Shown in pieces: positions 24,817-33,444 of a stretch of 64,000 nucleotides of DNA (position 1 is its first letter; every line of letters starts with the position of its first letter). Source of the DNA: Leekyejoonella antrihumi (lineage in GTDB: Bacteria > Actinomycetota > Actinomycetes > Actinomycetales > Dermatophilaceae); the NCBI RefSeq assembly GCF_007845645.1, contig NZ_VCQV01000002.1, positions 175,702 to 239,701 of the forward strand. The letters are read 5' to 3'. The position numbers and the translations under genes were made by a program. The notes under the pieces are model-generated. The model searched no databases and was not told the origin of the DNA. It saw only the letters and a list, made by a program, of their open reading frames with translations.

Positions 24817-26406
24817 TCAGCTGGCCTGGTCGTCATCCGGTGCGGGCTGCGGATCGCGGCGCCAGCCGGCGAGGCGGCCCGCCTTGCTGATGCTCCGGAT
24901 GCGCCGGATCGCGGCCCCCCTGGCCCCGGCCGTGGTGACGACCAGGAGCCGGTCGCCGTGTCGCATGACGTCGCGGTTCTGCGGCACGAACCCCTTGCCC
25001 TCCCGCACGACCAGCGTGACATTGGCGCCTTCGGGCAGGCGCAGCTCGTGCACCGCCACCCCGTGCAGCCGCGACGCGTCCCCGATGCGCACCTGCAGCA
25101 CGTCGGCATTCAGCTCCTCGAGCGGGGTGGCCTCCAGCTCGAGGTCGACCGTGTGTGACTCGTCGACGATGTGCAAGAGCGCCGCCAGCCGCGGCAGGGT
25201 CGGTGCCTGCACCAGGGTGAAGACCACCACCAGCACAAAGACCAGGTCGAAGATCCACTCGGTATGCGGCGTGCCCACGGTCAGCGGCACCGTCGCCAGG
25301 ACGACCGGCACGGCGCCCCGCAGGCCGGCCCAGGACAAGAAGGCCTGCTCCCGCAACGAGAACCCGAACCACGACATGCTCAGCAGGACCGAGGCAGGGC
25401 GCGCCAGCAGCAGCAGGACGAGGCCGATCACCACGGCCGGCCAGATCTGGTGGATCAGCCGGACGGGGGAGGCGAGCAGCCCGAGCAGCACGAACAGCCC
25501 GATCTGCGCGAGCCAACCAAGAGCCTGCGCGAACCCGCGGACCGCCGAAAAGTGTGGCAGGTGCAGGTTGCCGAGCATCAGAGCGCACAGGTAGGCCGCG
25601 ATGAACCCGCTCGTGTGGGCGAGGTCCGCCACGGCGTACGCCAGGACGACGACGGACAGCACGCCGATCGAGAACAGACCGGATGACCCGGGCGCGGCTG
25701 ACTTCATCAGCCGACCCAGCACATAGCCGAGCACCAGGCCGATGACGGCGCCGCCCGCCAGCTCGATGACTGCCTCCACCACGACGACCCACCACGCGTT
25801 GTCTGCACCGCCGGGCGCGCCCGCCTGGGCCAGCGCAATCACCAGCAGCACCACGGGCGCGTCGTTGAAGCCGGACTCCGCCTCGAGCACCGAGGTCAGC
25901 CGCGGCGGCAGCGGCACGCGCCGGAGCACCGAGAAGACCGCCGCCGCGTCGGTGGAGCTGACGATCGCGCCCAGGAGCAGTGACACCTGCCAGGAGAGGT
26001 TCGGGAGCAGCAGGTAGGCGCCGACGCCGACCACACCGACGGACACGAGCACCCCGAGCGTCGACAGGATCGCCGCGGGAAGGACGGCAGGTTTGATCGT
26101 CTGCCAGTTGGTGGTGATGCCACCCTCGGCCAGGATCAGGATGAGGGCCGCATAGCCCAGGACCTGTGTGAGGGTCGGGTCGCTGAAGGTGATGCCGAGC
26201 CCGGCCTCGCCGATGGCGACGCCGATGCCGAGATAGATGAGCAGGGTGGGCAGTCCGGACCGGTTGGCCAGGCGCACCGCGGCCACCGACACGAGCAGCA
26301 CCGCCGCGCCGATGAGCAGCGCGCGCGCCAGATCGGTGGGAGTGAAGCCGCTGCCGACCAGCGGCTGAGCCTCCTGCAGGGCATGCATGCCAATGAAGCC
26401 GGTCAT
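24817..26406 (-). CDS. Potassium/proton antiporter, NhaP2/CvrA type
   Basis: A CPA1 cation:proton antiporter of 529 residues. About 13 membrane helices span residues 28-410 and include LLIYLGIGVAIGEAGLGI, the SSTDAAAVFSVLR and EAESGFNDAPVVLLVIAL ion-binding segments, and SWAGLRGAVPVVLAT. A cytoplasmic RCK_C (TrkA-C) domain follows at about 440-500 (LHGVAVHELRLPEGANVTLVVREG), which usually gates by ligand. The role would be K+ efflux and pH/osmotic homeostasis. The start is uncertain by a few codons; a GGAGGGA sequence lies upstream of the chosen start. Confidence 0.9.
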   Translation of the reverse strand: MTGFIGMHALQEAQPLVGSGFTPTDLARALLIGAAVLLVSVAAVRLANRSGLPTLLIYLGIGVAIGEAGLGITFSDPTLTQVLGYAALILILAEGGITTNWQTIKPAVLPAAILSTLGVLVSVGVVGVGAYLLLPNLSWQVSLLLGAIVSSTDAAAVFSVLRRVPLPPRLTSVLEAESGFNDAPVVLLVIALAQAGAPGGADNAWWVVVVEAVIELAGGAVIGLVLGYVLGRLMKSAAPGSSGLFSIGVLSVVVLAYAVADLAHTSGFIAAYLCALMLGNLHLPHFSAVRGFAQALGWLAQIGLFVLLGLLASPVRLIHQIWPAVVIGLVLLLLARPASVLLSMSWFGFSLREQAFLSWAGLRGAVPVVLATVPLTVGTPHTEWIFDLVFVLVVVFTLVQAPTLPRLAALLHIVDESHTVDLELEATPLEELNADVLQVRIGDASRLHGVAVHELRLPEGANVTLVVREGKGFVPQNRDVMRHGDRLLVVTTAGARGAAIRRIRSISKAGRLAGWRRDPQPAPDDDQAS

Positions 26407-26436
26407 CGGTGCACTCCCTCCGGGGATCGAGCCTCA

Positions 26437-26478
26437 CCCCACGAAGTCCGCTCCTTCGCCGCTCGGTCCGTCGCGGGG
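26437..26478. repeat. Palindromic element, copy A (intergenic)
   Basis: A 42-nt element between the antiporter and 5-formyl-THF cyclo-ligase genes. It begins CCCCACGAAGTCC and ends GTCCGTCGCGGGG, with the outer ends complementary except one A/C mismatch. It shares its ends and preceding TCA with the copies at 49531, 50523 and 53604. Confidence 0.6.
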
Positions 26479-26491
26479 CCCCAGTAGTTTT

Positions 26492-27091
26492 TCAGGTCAG
26501 CCCACCCTCGTGCTGCACCTTCCGCCGGATGGGCAGGTCGATGACCCCGTGCTGCGGTGTCAGGACGGCGTCCACCGGCAGATCGTGCGACTCGCAGGGC
26601 ACCTCCTGCGTCAGCTCGTCGTCGTGCACGACCGCGACGATCCAGGAGCCGGGGGACCGGCGCGCCAGCGCGCGGTCATAGCTTCCGCCGCCCTGACCCA
26701 GCCGCATACCGTGCCGATCGACGGCCAGCGCGGGGACCACCACGACCGACGCGTCACGGATCGCGCCGGTGCCCAGGTCACGGCCCGGGTCGTCATGTGG
26801 GGTCCACGTCAGATCCTTGTCGGCCAGCAACTCCGGCAGGATCACCAGCCAGCCCAACCGATTCGCGGTCTCGATGATCCCGTCCGACGGTGGCTCCGTG
26901 GGCAGGGAGCGGTATGCCGCGAGCACACCGGGTGCCCCGCCTCGCCGGGCCAGGCGATCGGCGAGCGCACCTGCCAGCCGGTCGCTCTCGGACTTCCGGC
27001 GGTCGGCGTCATGCCGCTCGGCGCGGGCCCGCCGGGCCGCGCGGATCACTGATCGGGCGGCGCGTTTGTGCTGGGGCAGATCACGCCACAT
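26492..27091 (-). CDS. 5-formyltetrahydrofolate cyclo-ligase
   Basis: Converts 5-formyl-THF to 5,10-methenyl-THF using ATP, keeping the folate pool usable. The 199 residues contain LAAYRSLPTEPPSD, the substrate region LADKDLTWTP, VVVPALAVDRHGMRLGQGGGSYDRAL (family signature with the GxGGGxYD loop) and a C-terminal PVDAVLTP. GGAGG lies 9 nt upstream of the ATG. It is divergent from galU, the usual order in actinobacteria. Confidence 0.92.
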   Translation of the reverse strand: MWRDLPQHKRAARSVIRAARRARAERHDADRRKSESDRLAGALADRLARRGGAPGVLAAYRSLPTEPPSDGIIETANRLGWLVILPELLADKDLTWTPHDDPGRDLGTGAIRDASVVVVPALAVDRHGMRLGQGGGSYDRALARRSPGSWIVAVVHDDELTQEVPCESHDLPVDAVLTPQHGVIDLPIRRKVQHEGGLT

Positions 27092-27202
27092 CGCTGGACA
27101 CCTCCATCCGGGCCGCCGCACGCTCGATCGCCATGCGCAAGATCCTCGCAGGTCTTTGCCATCCGCCGTCGCACAGCGCGCTACAGCAGATAACCTTCGA
27201 AC

Positions 27203-28156
27203 ATGAGAAATGAACCGTTCAGGGCTCCGGTTCGCAAGGCCGTGATCCCGGCCGCAGGGCTGGGCACCCGCTTCCTTCCGGCGACCAAGGCCATCCCCAA
27301 GGAGATGCTGCCCGTTGTCGACAAACCGGCCATCCAATATGTCGTCGAGGAGGCGGCCCGTGCCGGGATCCTCGACGTACTGACCGTCACGGGGCGCAAC
27401 AAGGCCGCACTGGAGGACCACTTCGACCGGCACTGGGAGCTGGAGCAGGCGCTGGAGCGCAAGGGGGACCAGGTCCGGCTGCGACGGGTGCACAAGTCGG
27501 CCAACCTGGGCAACGTGCACTTCATTCGGCAGGGCGAACCGCTCGGCCTGGGGCATGCGGTGCTGTGCGCCCGCTCGCACGTGGGTGATGAGCCGTTCGC
27601 GGTGCTGCTCGGCGACGACCTCATCGATGAGCAGGACCACCTGCTGGAGGACATGATCGCGGCCCGATATCGCTACGGCGGCTCGGTTGTCGCGCTGATG
27701 GAGGTGCCGGAGAACCAGATTCACCTCTACGGCTGCGCGCAGGTCGAGGCGATCGAGGGGGACGGCGATGTCGTGCGAGTCACGTCGCTGGTGGAGAAGC
27801 CGAATCCCGGTGAGGTCAACAGCAACCTGGCGGTCATCGGCCGCTACATCCTGGACCCGTCGATCTTCCCCGTGCTGGAGAAGACCCCGCCGGGCCGCGG
27901 CCACGAGATCCAGCTGACCGACGCGTTGGTCGAGCAGGCTGCGTCCGACGGAGAGGGCGGCGGTGTCACCGGAGTCATCTTCCGCGGCAACCGGTACGAC
28001 ACCGGCGATCGGCTCGACTACCTCAAGGCCATGGTGCTGCTCGGCACCCGCCACCGCGAGCTGGGCGCCGACTTCCACGCGTGGTTGCTCAGCTGGGCGC
28101 GGTCCGAGGAAGCGAGTGACGGCACCCTGACCCGTCACGCCGATCTGGCGCGCTAG
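27203..28156 (+). CDS. galU: UTP-glucose-1-phosphate uridylyltransferase
   Basis: Makes UDP-glucose, the donor for cell-surface glycans. The nucleotide-binding signature AVIPAAGLGTRFLPATKAIPKEMLP lies at about residues 12-36, DKPAIQYVVEEA follows, and FAVLLGDDLIDEQ and SLVEKPNPGEVNSNLAVIGRYIL are family-typical. It has 317 residues. TAACCT at 27191-27196 lies 6 nt before the ATG with no Shine-Dalgarno, indicating a leaderless transcript. It is first of a tight run (1-nt overlap with the next gene). Confidence 0.96.
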   Translation: MRNEPFRAPVRKAVIPAAGLGTRFLPATKAIPKEMLPVVDKPAIQYVVEEAARAGILDVLTVTGRNKAALEDHFDRHWELEQALERKGDQVRLRRVHKSANLGNVHFIRQGEPLGLGHAVLCARSHVGDEPFAVLLGDDLIDEQDHLLEDMIAARYRYGGSVVALMEVPENQIHLYGCAQVEAIEGDGDVVRVTSLVEKPNPGEVNSNLAVIGRYILDPSIFPVLEKTPPGRGHEIQLTDALVEQAASDGEGGGVTGVIFRGNRYDTGDRLDYLKAMVLLGTRHRELGADFHAWLLSWARSEEASDGTLTRHADLAR

Positions 28157-29409
28157 TGCTCACCGTCCCCGCCTACCAGGAGCGGCTGCTCGAGGCAGTC
28201 GCTCCGCTGACACCTGTCGCGGTGAGCGTCCTGGACGCCGGGCAGCTGCTGGGCCTGGTCACGACGGACGAGGTGCGCGCCGTCGCGATGCTTCCGGGTT
28301 TCACCAACTCCGCCATGGACGGGTATGCCGTGCGCGCCGCCGACGTCTCTGACGCGCCGGTGACGCTGCCGGTCAGCGGTGACATCGCGGCCGGTGACAC
28401 CCGCCGGCTCCGGCTCGAGCCCGGGACCTGTTGGCGGATCATGACCGGTGCGCCGTTGCCCGACGGTGCCGACTCCGTGGTGCAGGTCGAGCTGACCGAT
28501 GGCGGCACGACGGACGTGCGCATCGATGCACGCGTCGAGTCCGGTGCATCCGTGCGGTATCCGGGTGAGGACGTGCAACCGGGGCAGGTGGTCCTTGCGG
28601 CCGGCACCCAGCTCGCCGCACAGCACGTGCCGGTGCTGCTGTCCGCCGGTGTGCAGTCCGTGCGGGTGCGGCCACGGCCACGGGTGGCCGTCGTCAGCAC
28701 CGGCGACGAGCTGCGACCGGCAGGCTCCGAGCTCGAGCACGGTCAGGTCACCGACTCCAACGGGCCGATGCTCGCCGCGCTCGCCGTGCAGGCCGGGTTC
28801 GACGTCGTGGCCGTGCAGCACGTCGGTGACTCCGGTCCCTCGACCCGCGCCATGCTGCACGGGCTCGCGGATGCCGCCGACGCGATCATCACGTCCGGTG
28901 GGGTGAGCGCCGGCGCGTTCGAGCCACTGCGCCTGGCGTTCGAGGACGACCAGTCGTTGGAGTTCGTCAAGGTCGCCATGCAGCCGGGCAAGCCGCAGGC
29001 GTTCGGGTCTCTGGGCGGCACACCGGTCTTCGGGCTGCCAGGCAACCCTGTGAGCTCGTTCGTGTCGTTCCTGGTCTTCGTTGCTCCGGCCCTGCGCAAG
29101 ATGGCGGGACGGCCCGTCGATGCGCGCACGGTGCGCTGCGAGGTCGCCAGGGGATGGCAGCCCGCGGCGCCGGGGCGCACTCAGGTGGCGCGCATCCGCA
29201 TGCGTCCGGACGGTCGCATCGAGCAGGCGGGTGGTCCAGGTTCGCACCTGATGGGCGGGTTGGCGACCGCGGAGGGCCTGGCGTTCGTGCCGGCCGACCT
29301 GAGGGTCGTGCGCGAGGGCGAGGTGCTGGAGGTCATCGAGTTTCATCCCGACGAGGGCCCCCGGTCGCAAGCTCTCGTCGATACTTCGCGGGGGCCTCGA
29401 AATGCCTGA
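28156..29409 (+). CDS. moeA: MoeA-family protein (molybdenum insertion / Glp gephyrin-like)
   Basis: Molybdopterin molybdenumtransferase fold of 417 residues. GFTNSAMDGYAVRAADV (about 48-64), the ASVRYPGEDVQPGQ domain, VVSTGDELRPAGSELEHGQVTDSNGPML, SGGVSAGAFEPL and PGNPVSSFVSFLVF are all present. The GTG start shares one base with the galU stop. In Corynebacterium the MoeA homologue at this position (Glp) pairs with the membrane protein GlpR in cell division. Here a GlpR/SepX-like gene follows three genes later, so this protein may have that role as well as, or instead of, cofactor synthesis. Confidence 0.9.
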   Translation: MLTVPAYQERLLEAVAPLTPVAVSVLDAGQLLGLVTTDEVRAVAMLPGFTNSAMDGYAVRAADVSDAPVTLPVSGDIAAGDTRRLRLEPGTCWRIMTGAPLPDGADSVVQVELTDGGTTDVRIDARVESGASVRYPGEDVQPGQVVLAAGTQLAAQHVPVLLSAGVQSVRVRPRPRVAVVSTGDELRPAGSELEHGQVTDSNGPMLAALAVQAGFDVVAVQHVGDSGPSTRAMLHGLADAADAIITSGGVSAGAFEPLRLAFEDDQSLEFVKVAMQPGKPQAFGSLGGTPVFGLPGNPVSSFVSFLVFVAPALRKMAGRPVDARTVRCEVARGWQPAAPGRTQVARIRMRPDGRIEQAGGPGSHLMGGLATAEGLAFVPADLRVVREGEVLEVIEFHPDEGPRSQALVDTSRGPRNA

Positions 29410-29893
29410 GCAGACCACCGATCATCTGACTCACGTCCGCAGCGACGGCAGCGCGCACATGGTGGACGTCAGCGCCAAGCGGATCACGGCCCGCGTCGCG
29501 CGTGCCGCCGGGCGAGTGCTGCTCTCGCCGCAGGCGATCGCGGCTCTGCGGGACGACACCGTGCCGAAGGGGGATGCGCTCGCTGTGGCACGGATAGCCG
29601 GCATCCAGGGCGCGAAGCGCACCCCCGAACTGGTGCCGCTGGCCCACCCGGTGGCTGTGCACGCGGCGTCCGTGGACCTGACCGTCGCCGATGACGGCGT
29701 CGACATCGAGGCGGAGGTGCGCACCGCCGACCGGACCGGCATCGAGATGGAGGCGCTCACCTGTGTGACCGTTGCGGCCCTCGCGCTCATCGACATGGTC
29801 AAGGCCGTCGACAAGCACGCCCGCATCACCGACGTGCGGGTCACGGCCAAGTCCGGTGGGCGATCCGGCGACTGGGCCGAACCGCATGCGTAG
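29402..29893 (+). CDS. moaC: Cyclic pyranopterin monophosphate synthase
   Basis: Second step of molybdenum cofactor synthesis (converts 3',8-cyclo-7,8-dihydro-GTP to cPMP, with MoaA). The 163 residues include MVDVSAKRITARVARAAG, GDALAVARIAGIQGAKRTPELVPLAHP (active-site KRT and H) and EMEALTCVTVAALALIDMVKAVDK. It overlaps moeA by 8 nt and the next gene by 8 nt. moaA is not in the window. Confidence 0.95.
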   Translation: MPEQTTDHLTHVRSDGSAHMVDVSAKRITARVARAAGRVLLSPQAIAALRDDTVPKGDALAVARIAGIQGAKRTPELVPLAHPVAVHAASVDLTVADDGVDIEAEVRTADRTGIEMEALTCVTVAALALIDMVKAVDKHARITDVRVTAKSGGRSGDWAEPHA

Positions 29894-30359
29894 GGCCGCG
29901 GTCATCACCTGCTCCAACCGGGCTGCCGCCGGCACGTATGCCGATCGGTCCGGACCCGTGATCGTGGCGGCGCTGCGGTCGTGGGGCTTCGAGGTCGAGG
30001 ATTCGGCCGTTGTGTCCGACGGTGATCCGGTGGGGGAGGCTCTGCGCTCGGCGCTGGCCTCCGGCGTCGACCTGGTGCTGACCACTGGAGGCACCGGGCT
30101 GACTCCGACGGATCGGACCCCCGAGCAGACCCGGCCGCTGCTGGACCGGGTGGTGCCCGGCCTGGCCGAGGCGATCCGTGCCGCCGGTGCCGCCAAGGGA
30201 GTGCCGACCGCGGTGCTGTCCCGCGGACTCGCGGGATGCGTTGGGCGCACGCTAGTGGTCAACCTGCCCGGATCCACTGGTGGCGTGCGCGATGCACTCG
30301 CAGTGCTCGAACCCGTCGTGGAGCACGCCCTCTCACAGCTGGCCGGTGGCGACCATTGA
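29886..30359 (+). CDS. mog: MogA/MoaB-type molybdopterin adenylyltransferase
   Basis: Binds molybdopterin and adenylates it before molybdenum insertion. The 157 residues show AAVITCSNRAAAG, DLVLTTGGTGLTPTDRTPEQTRPL (the TGGTG substrate loop with downstream acidic residues) and VVNLPGSTGGVRDAL. MoaB and MogA cannot be told apart reliably by eye. The ATG overlaps moaC by 8 nt; translation is coupled. Confidence 0.9.
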   Translation: MRRAAVITCSNRAAAGTYADRSGPVIVAALRSWGFEVEDSAVVSDGDPVGEALRSALASGVDLVLTTGGTGLTPTDRTPEQTRPLLDRVVPGLAEAIRAAGAAKGVPTAVLSRGLAGCVGRTLVVNLPGSTGGVRDALAVLEPVVEHALSQLAGGDH

Positions 30360-30970
30360 GCGCGACCTGGCCGGTGAGCGTCGAAGGACAGTGGGCGGGT
30401 TCGACGGTGCGACTGCGGCCGCTGCGAGCTCGCGCCGACCGCAAGGAGTTCCTCGCTCTGCGGGCGGACAACGCCGACTGGACGCGCCCCTGGGACTCGA
30501 CCTCACCGCATACGCCGAGCCAACGGCTGTCGTTCGCGCAGCTGGTCCGTCAGCAGGACCGAGAGGGTCGGGATGGTCTGGCCCTGCCGTTCGCGGTCGA
30601 GGTCAACGGCGCACTGGCCGGCCAGATGCACCTGTTCAGCGTCGTGCACGGTGCGCTGATGTCGGGGGCTGCCGGCTACTGGATCAGCAAGCGCCTTGCG
30701 GGCCAGGGGATCACACCGTTCGCGCTCGCCATGCTGATCGACCACGCGTTCGGTCGCTGCGACCTGCACCGGGTGGAGGTCAACATCCGGCCGGACAATC
30801 CGGCGAGCCTGCGCGTTGTCGACAAGCTGGGGCTGCGCGACGAGGGAGTGCGTCGGGCCTACCTGCACATCAACGGCACCTGGCACGACCACCGCACGTT
30901 TGCGATCACGGTGGAGGACCTGCAGCGCGAGAGCGCTGTGCAGCGGTTGGAACGCCTGACGCGGGAGTGA
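30356..30970 (+). CDS. GNAT N-acetyltransferase, RimJ/RimL-like
   Basis: About 204 residues of the Acetyltransf_3 family. VRLRPLRARADRKEFLALRADN starts the fold, LAGQMHLFSVVHGALMSGAAGYWISKRLAGQGITPFAL contains the acetyl-CoA loop (RLAGQGI), and HRVEVNIRPDNPASLRVVDKLGLRDEGVRRAYLHINGTWHDHRTF is typical of RimJ. The likely substrate is a protein N-terminus or small amine. The TTG at 30356 overlaps the mog stop by 4 nt; a GTG at 30374 is the alternative. RimJ lies next to glp/glpR in many actinobacteria. Confidence 0.85.
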   Translation: MSATWPVSVEGQWAGSTVRLRPLRARADRKEFLALRADNADWTRPWDSTSPHTPSQRLSFAQLVRQQDREGRDGLALPFAVEVNGALAGQMHLFSVVHGALMSGAAGYWISKRLAGQGITPFALAMLIDHAFGRCDLHRVEVNIRPDNPASLRVVDKLGLRDEGVRRAYLHINGTWHDHRTFAITVEDLQRESAVQRLERLTRE

Positions 30971-31111
30971 GATTCGCGGCATTCCGAGGTCGTGCGTGCG
31001 GCCGTCCACGGCGGGCCCAGCACTTCGTGGGGCCAAACTCACCTGAGTCACTTGCGTGACACGCCGACTACGTCCGACATGTCGTCGAAGAGAACGGTTA
31101 GCGTTTTGCCT

Positions 31112-32053
31112 GTGCACCCGAGCAGCCTGATCTTCGTTCTCATTGTCGCCGTTTGGGCTGCCTATCTGCTGCAGCACTGGATTCGCCGCAGGGAGGCCTT
31201 GGTCACCGCACGATCGGTCGACCAGTTCTCCGAGGCGATGCGGGTGCTGGAGCACCGTGGCACGGCCCCGGCGCACGACGACACGGTCGCCGTGAAGAAG
31301 AGCTCGACTACGACGCCCGCGCAGGTCAGCACTCCGCTGCCGCGTACCTCTCTGCGAGCAGGATCCGTCATGACAAGCGACACCCCGACAGAGCAGACCC
31401 GCACCCCCATCGACGAGCCCGTCCATGAGCTCGACGCCGTCTCGGCGCCGGTGCGTGTCGGCAGCCACGTCATCCGTGCCCTCGCCGCCCTGAACTCCCG
31501 CCGGGTGCGCGGGATCGCGCTGCTCGCCTCGCTCGCGCTGCTGGCGTTTGCCGTGGTGCTTGCGCCGTTCGGGATGCTTCCCTGGTGGAGCCCGGTCGTG
31601 AGCCTGGTGCTGGTCGGCGGGGTCTTCGCCTGGTTGCGCAAGGAGGCCGTTGCCGAGCAGTCCGCCCGCGGCGAGGACCGCGAGGCCACTGTGTCGACGA
31701 CGCGTCCCGTCCAACGCCCGGCTGTTCACAGCGGCCCGCAGCTCGGCGGCGCCCAGCGGGTGGCGATGCCCAGCCGCGACCTGGTCTTCGACAATGCGCA
31801 GCCCGCCCCGTCCGCCACCGCGAAGCCGACCCCGCAGGCCGAGCAGGTGGAGGGTTCCTGGTCGCCCGTCCCGGTGCCGCGCCCGACCTACACGATGAAG
31901 GCGAAGGCGGAGCCCACCGCGCCGTCGCTGCCCGAGAGCTCGCAGAGCACCGCCGCCCGGCACGCCGACACCCCGATCGACGAGCTGCCCTTCGACGGGC
32001 TGGCGCTGGACGAGGACCTCGAAGAGCTGCCCTCGGTTTTCCGCGCCGGCTGA
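31112..32053 (+). CDS. sepX: SepX/GlpR-like divisome membrane protein
   Basis: A 313-residue membrane protein. A single N-terminal helix (SSLIFVLIVAVWAAYLLQHWIRRRE) is followed by a disordered region, then two further helices (about 133-178: GIALLASLALLAFAVVLAPFG and WWSPVVSLVLVGGVFAWL) and a proline/alanine-rich cytoplasmic tail. The N-terminus (LIFVxIVxxWAAYL...WxRRR) and the neighbourhood with moeA/glp and rimJ match GlpR of Corynebacterium and SepX of Streptomyces, which act at the division septum. The GTG start was chosen because TAGCGT at 31099-31104 sits 7 nt upstream (leaderless). An ATG at 31079 is in frame. Confidence 0.75.
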   Translation: MHPSSLIFVLIVAVWAAYLLQHWIRRREALVTARSVDQFSEAMRVLEHRGTAPAHDDTVAVKKSSTTTPAQVSTPLPRTSLRAGSVMTSDTPTEQTRTPIDEPVHELDAVSAPVRVGSHVIRALAALNSRRVRGIALLASLALLAFAVVLAPFGMLPWWSPVVSLVLVGGVFAWLRKEAVAEQSARGEDREATVSTTRPVQRPAVHSGPQLGGAQRVAMPSRDLVFDNAQPAPSATAKPTPQAEQVEGSWSPVPVPRPTYTMKAKAEPTAPSLPESSQSTAARHADTPIDELPFDGLALDEDLEELPSVFRAG

Positions 32054-32089
32054 GCCACACCCGGCACACCTGCGAGATAGCCTGCCGGT

Positions 32090-33064
32090 ATGACGCAGAT
32101 GACGTATCGCCCGCTTGGGGCCTCCGGCCTCATGGTCAGCGCTGTTGGAGTCGGCTGCAACGCCTTCAGCCGCCGCGTCGACCAGGAGGGCGTGCGCGAC
32201 ATCCTGGCCGCCGCCCGCGACGTCGGGGTGACGCTGCTGGACACCTCCGACACCTATGGCGTGGAGCCGGGTGCCAGCGAGACCATGATCGGCGAGGCGC
32301 TGCAGGGGCAGCGGGACGAGTTCGTGGTTGCGACGAAGTTCGGCATGGACATGCGCGGCACCCTCGGCGCCGATCACGGTGTGCGCGGTTCGCGGCGGTA
32401 TGTGCGCCGCGCGGTCGAGGCGAGCCTGCGCCGGCTGCAGGTCGACCACATCGACCTCTACCAGCTGCACGCCCCCGACCCGATCACCCCGATCGAGGAG
32501 ACGCTCAGTGCTCTGACCGACCTGGTCCGGGAGGGCAAGGTGCGCTACGTCGGGTGCTCGAACTTCGCCGGCTGGCAGATCGCGGACGCGTCCTGGACGG
32601 CGCAGACCGCGGGGCTGGAGTCGTTCATCTCGGTGCAGAACCGCTACTCGCTGCTCGATCGCACGGTCGAGGCAGAGGTGGTGCCGGCCGCCGAGACGTT
32701 CGGTCTCGGGCTGCTGCCGTTCTTCCCCTTGGAGTACGGCCTGCTCGCGGGCAAGTATCGCCGCGGTGAGGCGCCGCCGGAAGGCTCACGGGCCGCGCTG
32801 GACCCGGCCCGAGCCCAATGGCTGGAAGGTGCCGACTGGGATCGGATCGAGGCGCTCACGGCATACGCCACGGCTCGTGAGCTGTCACTGCTCGAGGTGT
32901 CCATCGCCGGTCTGGCGGCGCAGCCGGCCGTGGGATCGGTGATCTCCGGCGCCACGTCCGGTGACCAGGTGCGCGCGAACGCCGAGGCCCTGCGGTGGCA
33001 GCCGACCGCGCAGGACCTGGCCGACCTGGATGACGTCTGCGGGGCCGCCGACCTGCGCGACTGA
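32090..33064 (+). CDS. Aldo/keto reductase
   Basis: NADPH-dependent TIM-barrel reductase of 324 residues. The catalytic tetrad can be read: LLDTSDTYG (Asp and Tyr, about 47-55), VVATKFG (Lys, about 83) and IDLYQLHAPD (His, about 127). Cofactor-binding VISGATSGDQVRANAEAL lies near 283. It resembles the YajO/oxidoreductase group acting on unknown carbonyls. TAGCCT at 32078, 6 nt before the ATG, indicates leaderless expression. Confidence 0.92.
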   Translation: MTQMTYRPLGASGLMVSAVGVGCNAFSRRVDQEGVRDILAAARDVGVTLLDTSDTYGVEPGASETMIGEALQGQRDEFVVATKFGMDMRGTLGADHGVRGSRRYVRRAVEASLRRLQVDHIDLYQLHAPDPITPIEETLSALTDLVREGKVRYVGCSNFAGWQIADASWTAQTAGLESFISVQNRYSLLDRTVEAEVVPAAETFGLGLLPFFPLEYGLLAGKYRRGEAPPEGSRAALDPARAQWLEGADWDRIEALTAYATARELSLLEVSIAGLAAQPAVGSVISGATSGDQVRANAEALRWQPTAQDLADLDDVCGAADLRD

Positions 33065-33136
33065 GCCGCCCGGCGCTGCATTCCGACGCCGATTCGGAGC
33101 CGAGCGGGGTGCGGTGTTATTGTTGCTCACGCTTCT

Positions 33137-33209
33137 GGGGCTGTGGCGCAGTTGGTAGCGCGTCTCGTTCGCAATGAGAAGGTCAGGGGTTCGATTCCCC
33201 TCAGCTCCA
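33137..33209 (+). tRNA. tRNA-Ala (CGC)
   Basis: A 73-nt cloverleaf: GGGGCTG/CAGCTCC acceptor with discriminator A, GCGCAGTTGGTAGCGC D arm, anticodon stem TCTCG/TGAGA with loop TTCGCAA (anticodon CGC) and a GGGGTTCGATTCCCC T arm. CCA is not encoded. Confidence 0.95.
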
Positions 33210-33210
33210 C

Positions 33211-33259
33211 AGATGTCGGGAAGGGCCAGGTGTAGTTTGCCTGGCCCTTCCCGACATCT
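33211..33259. terminator. Long hairpin after tRNA-Ala
   Basis: A perfect 20-bp stem (arms 33211-33230 and 33240-33259, beginning AGATGTCGGGAAGGGCC) with a 9-nt loop starts 2 nt after the tRNA. No T run follows on the plus strand. It is probably the tRNA terminator or 3'-processing barrier. Confidence 0.75.
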
Positions 33260-33444
33260 ACGGGGACTCAGCGAATCGAGTGGGCCCACGCCGAGCGAAC
33301 AGGACTCGGCAGCCTGGCGCCGCCACATGTCGCGAATCTGCGGGCCGGCACCACGTCGAGTCCTGTTGGCGGTGCGGTCGACGACCCGGCGCCACGCGCG
33401 AGGCGGCCGCTGACCTCCGGCCGATCCCGGCTAGGTTGGAAAAT

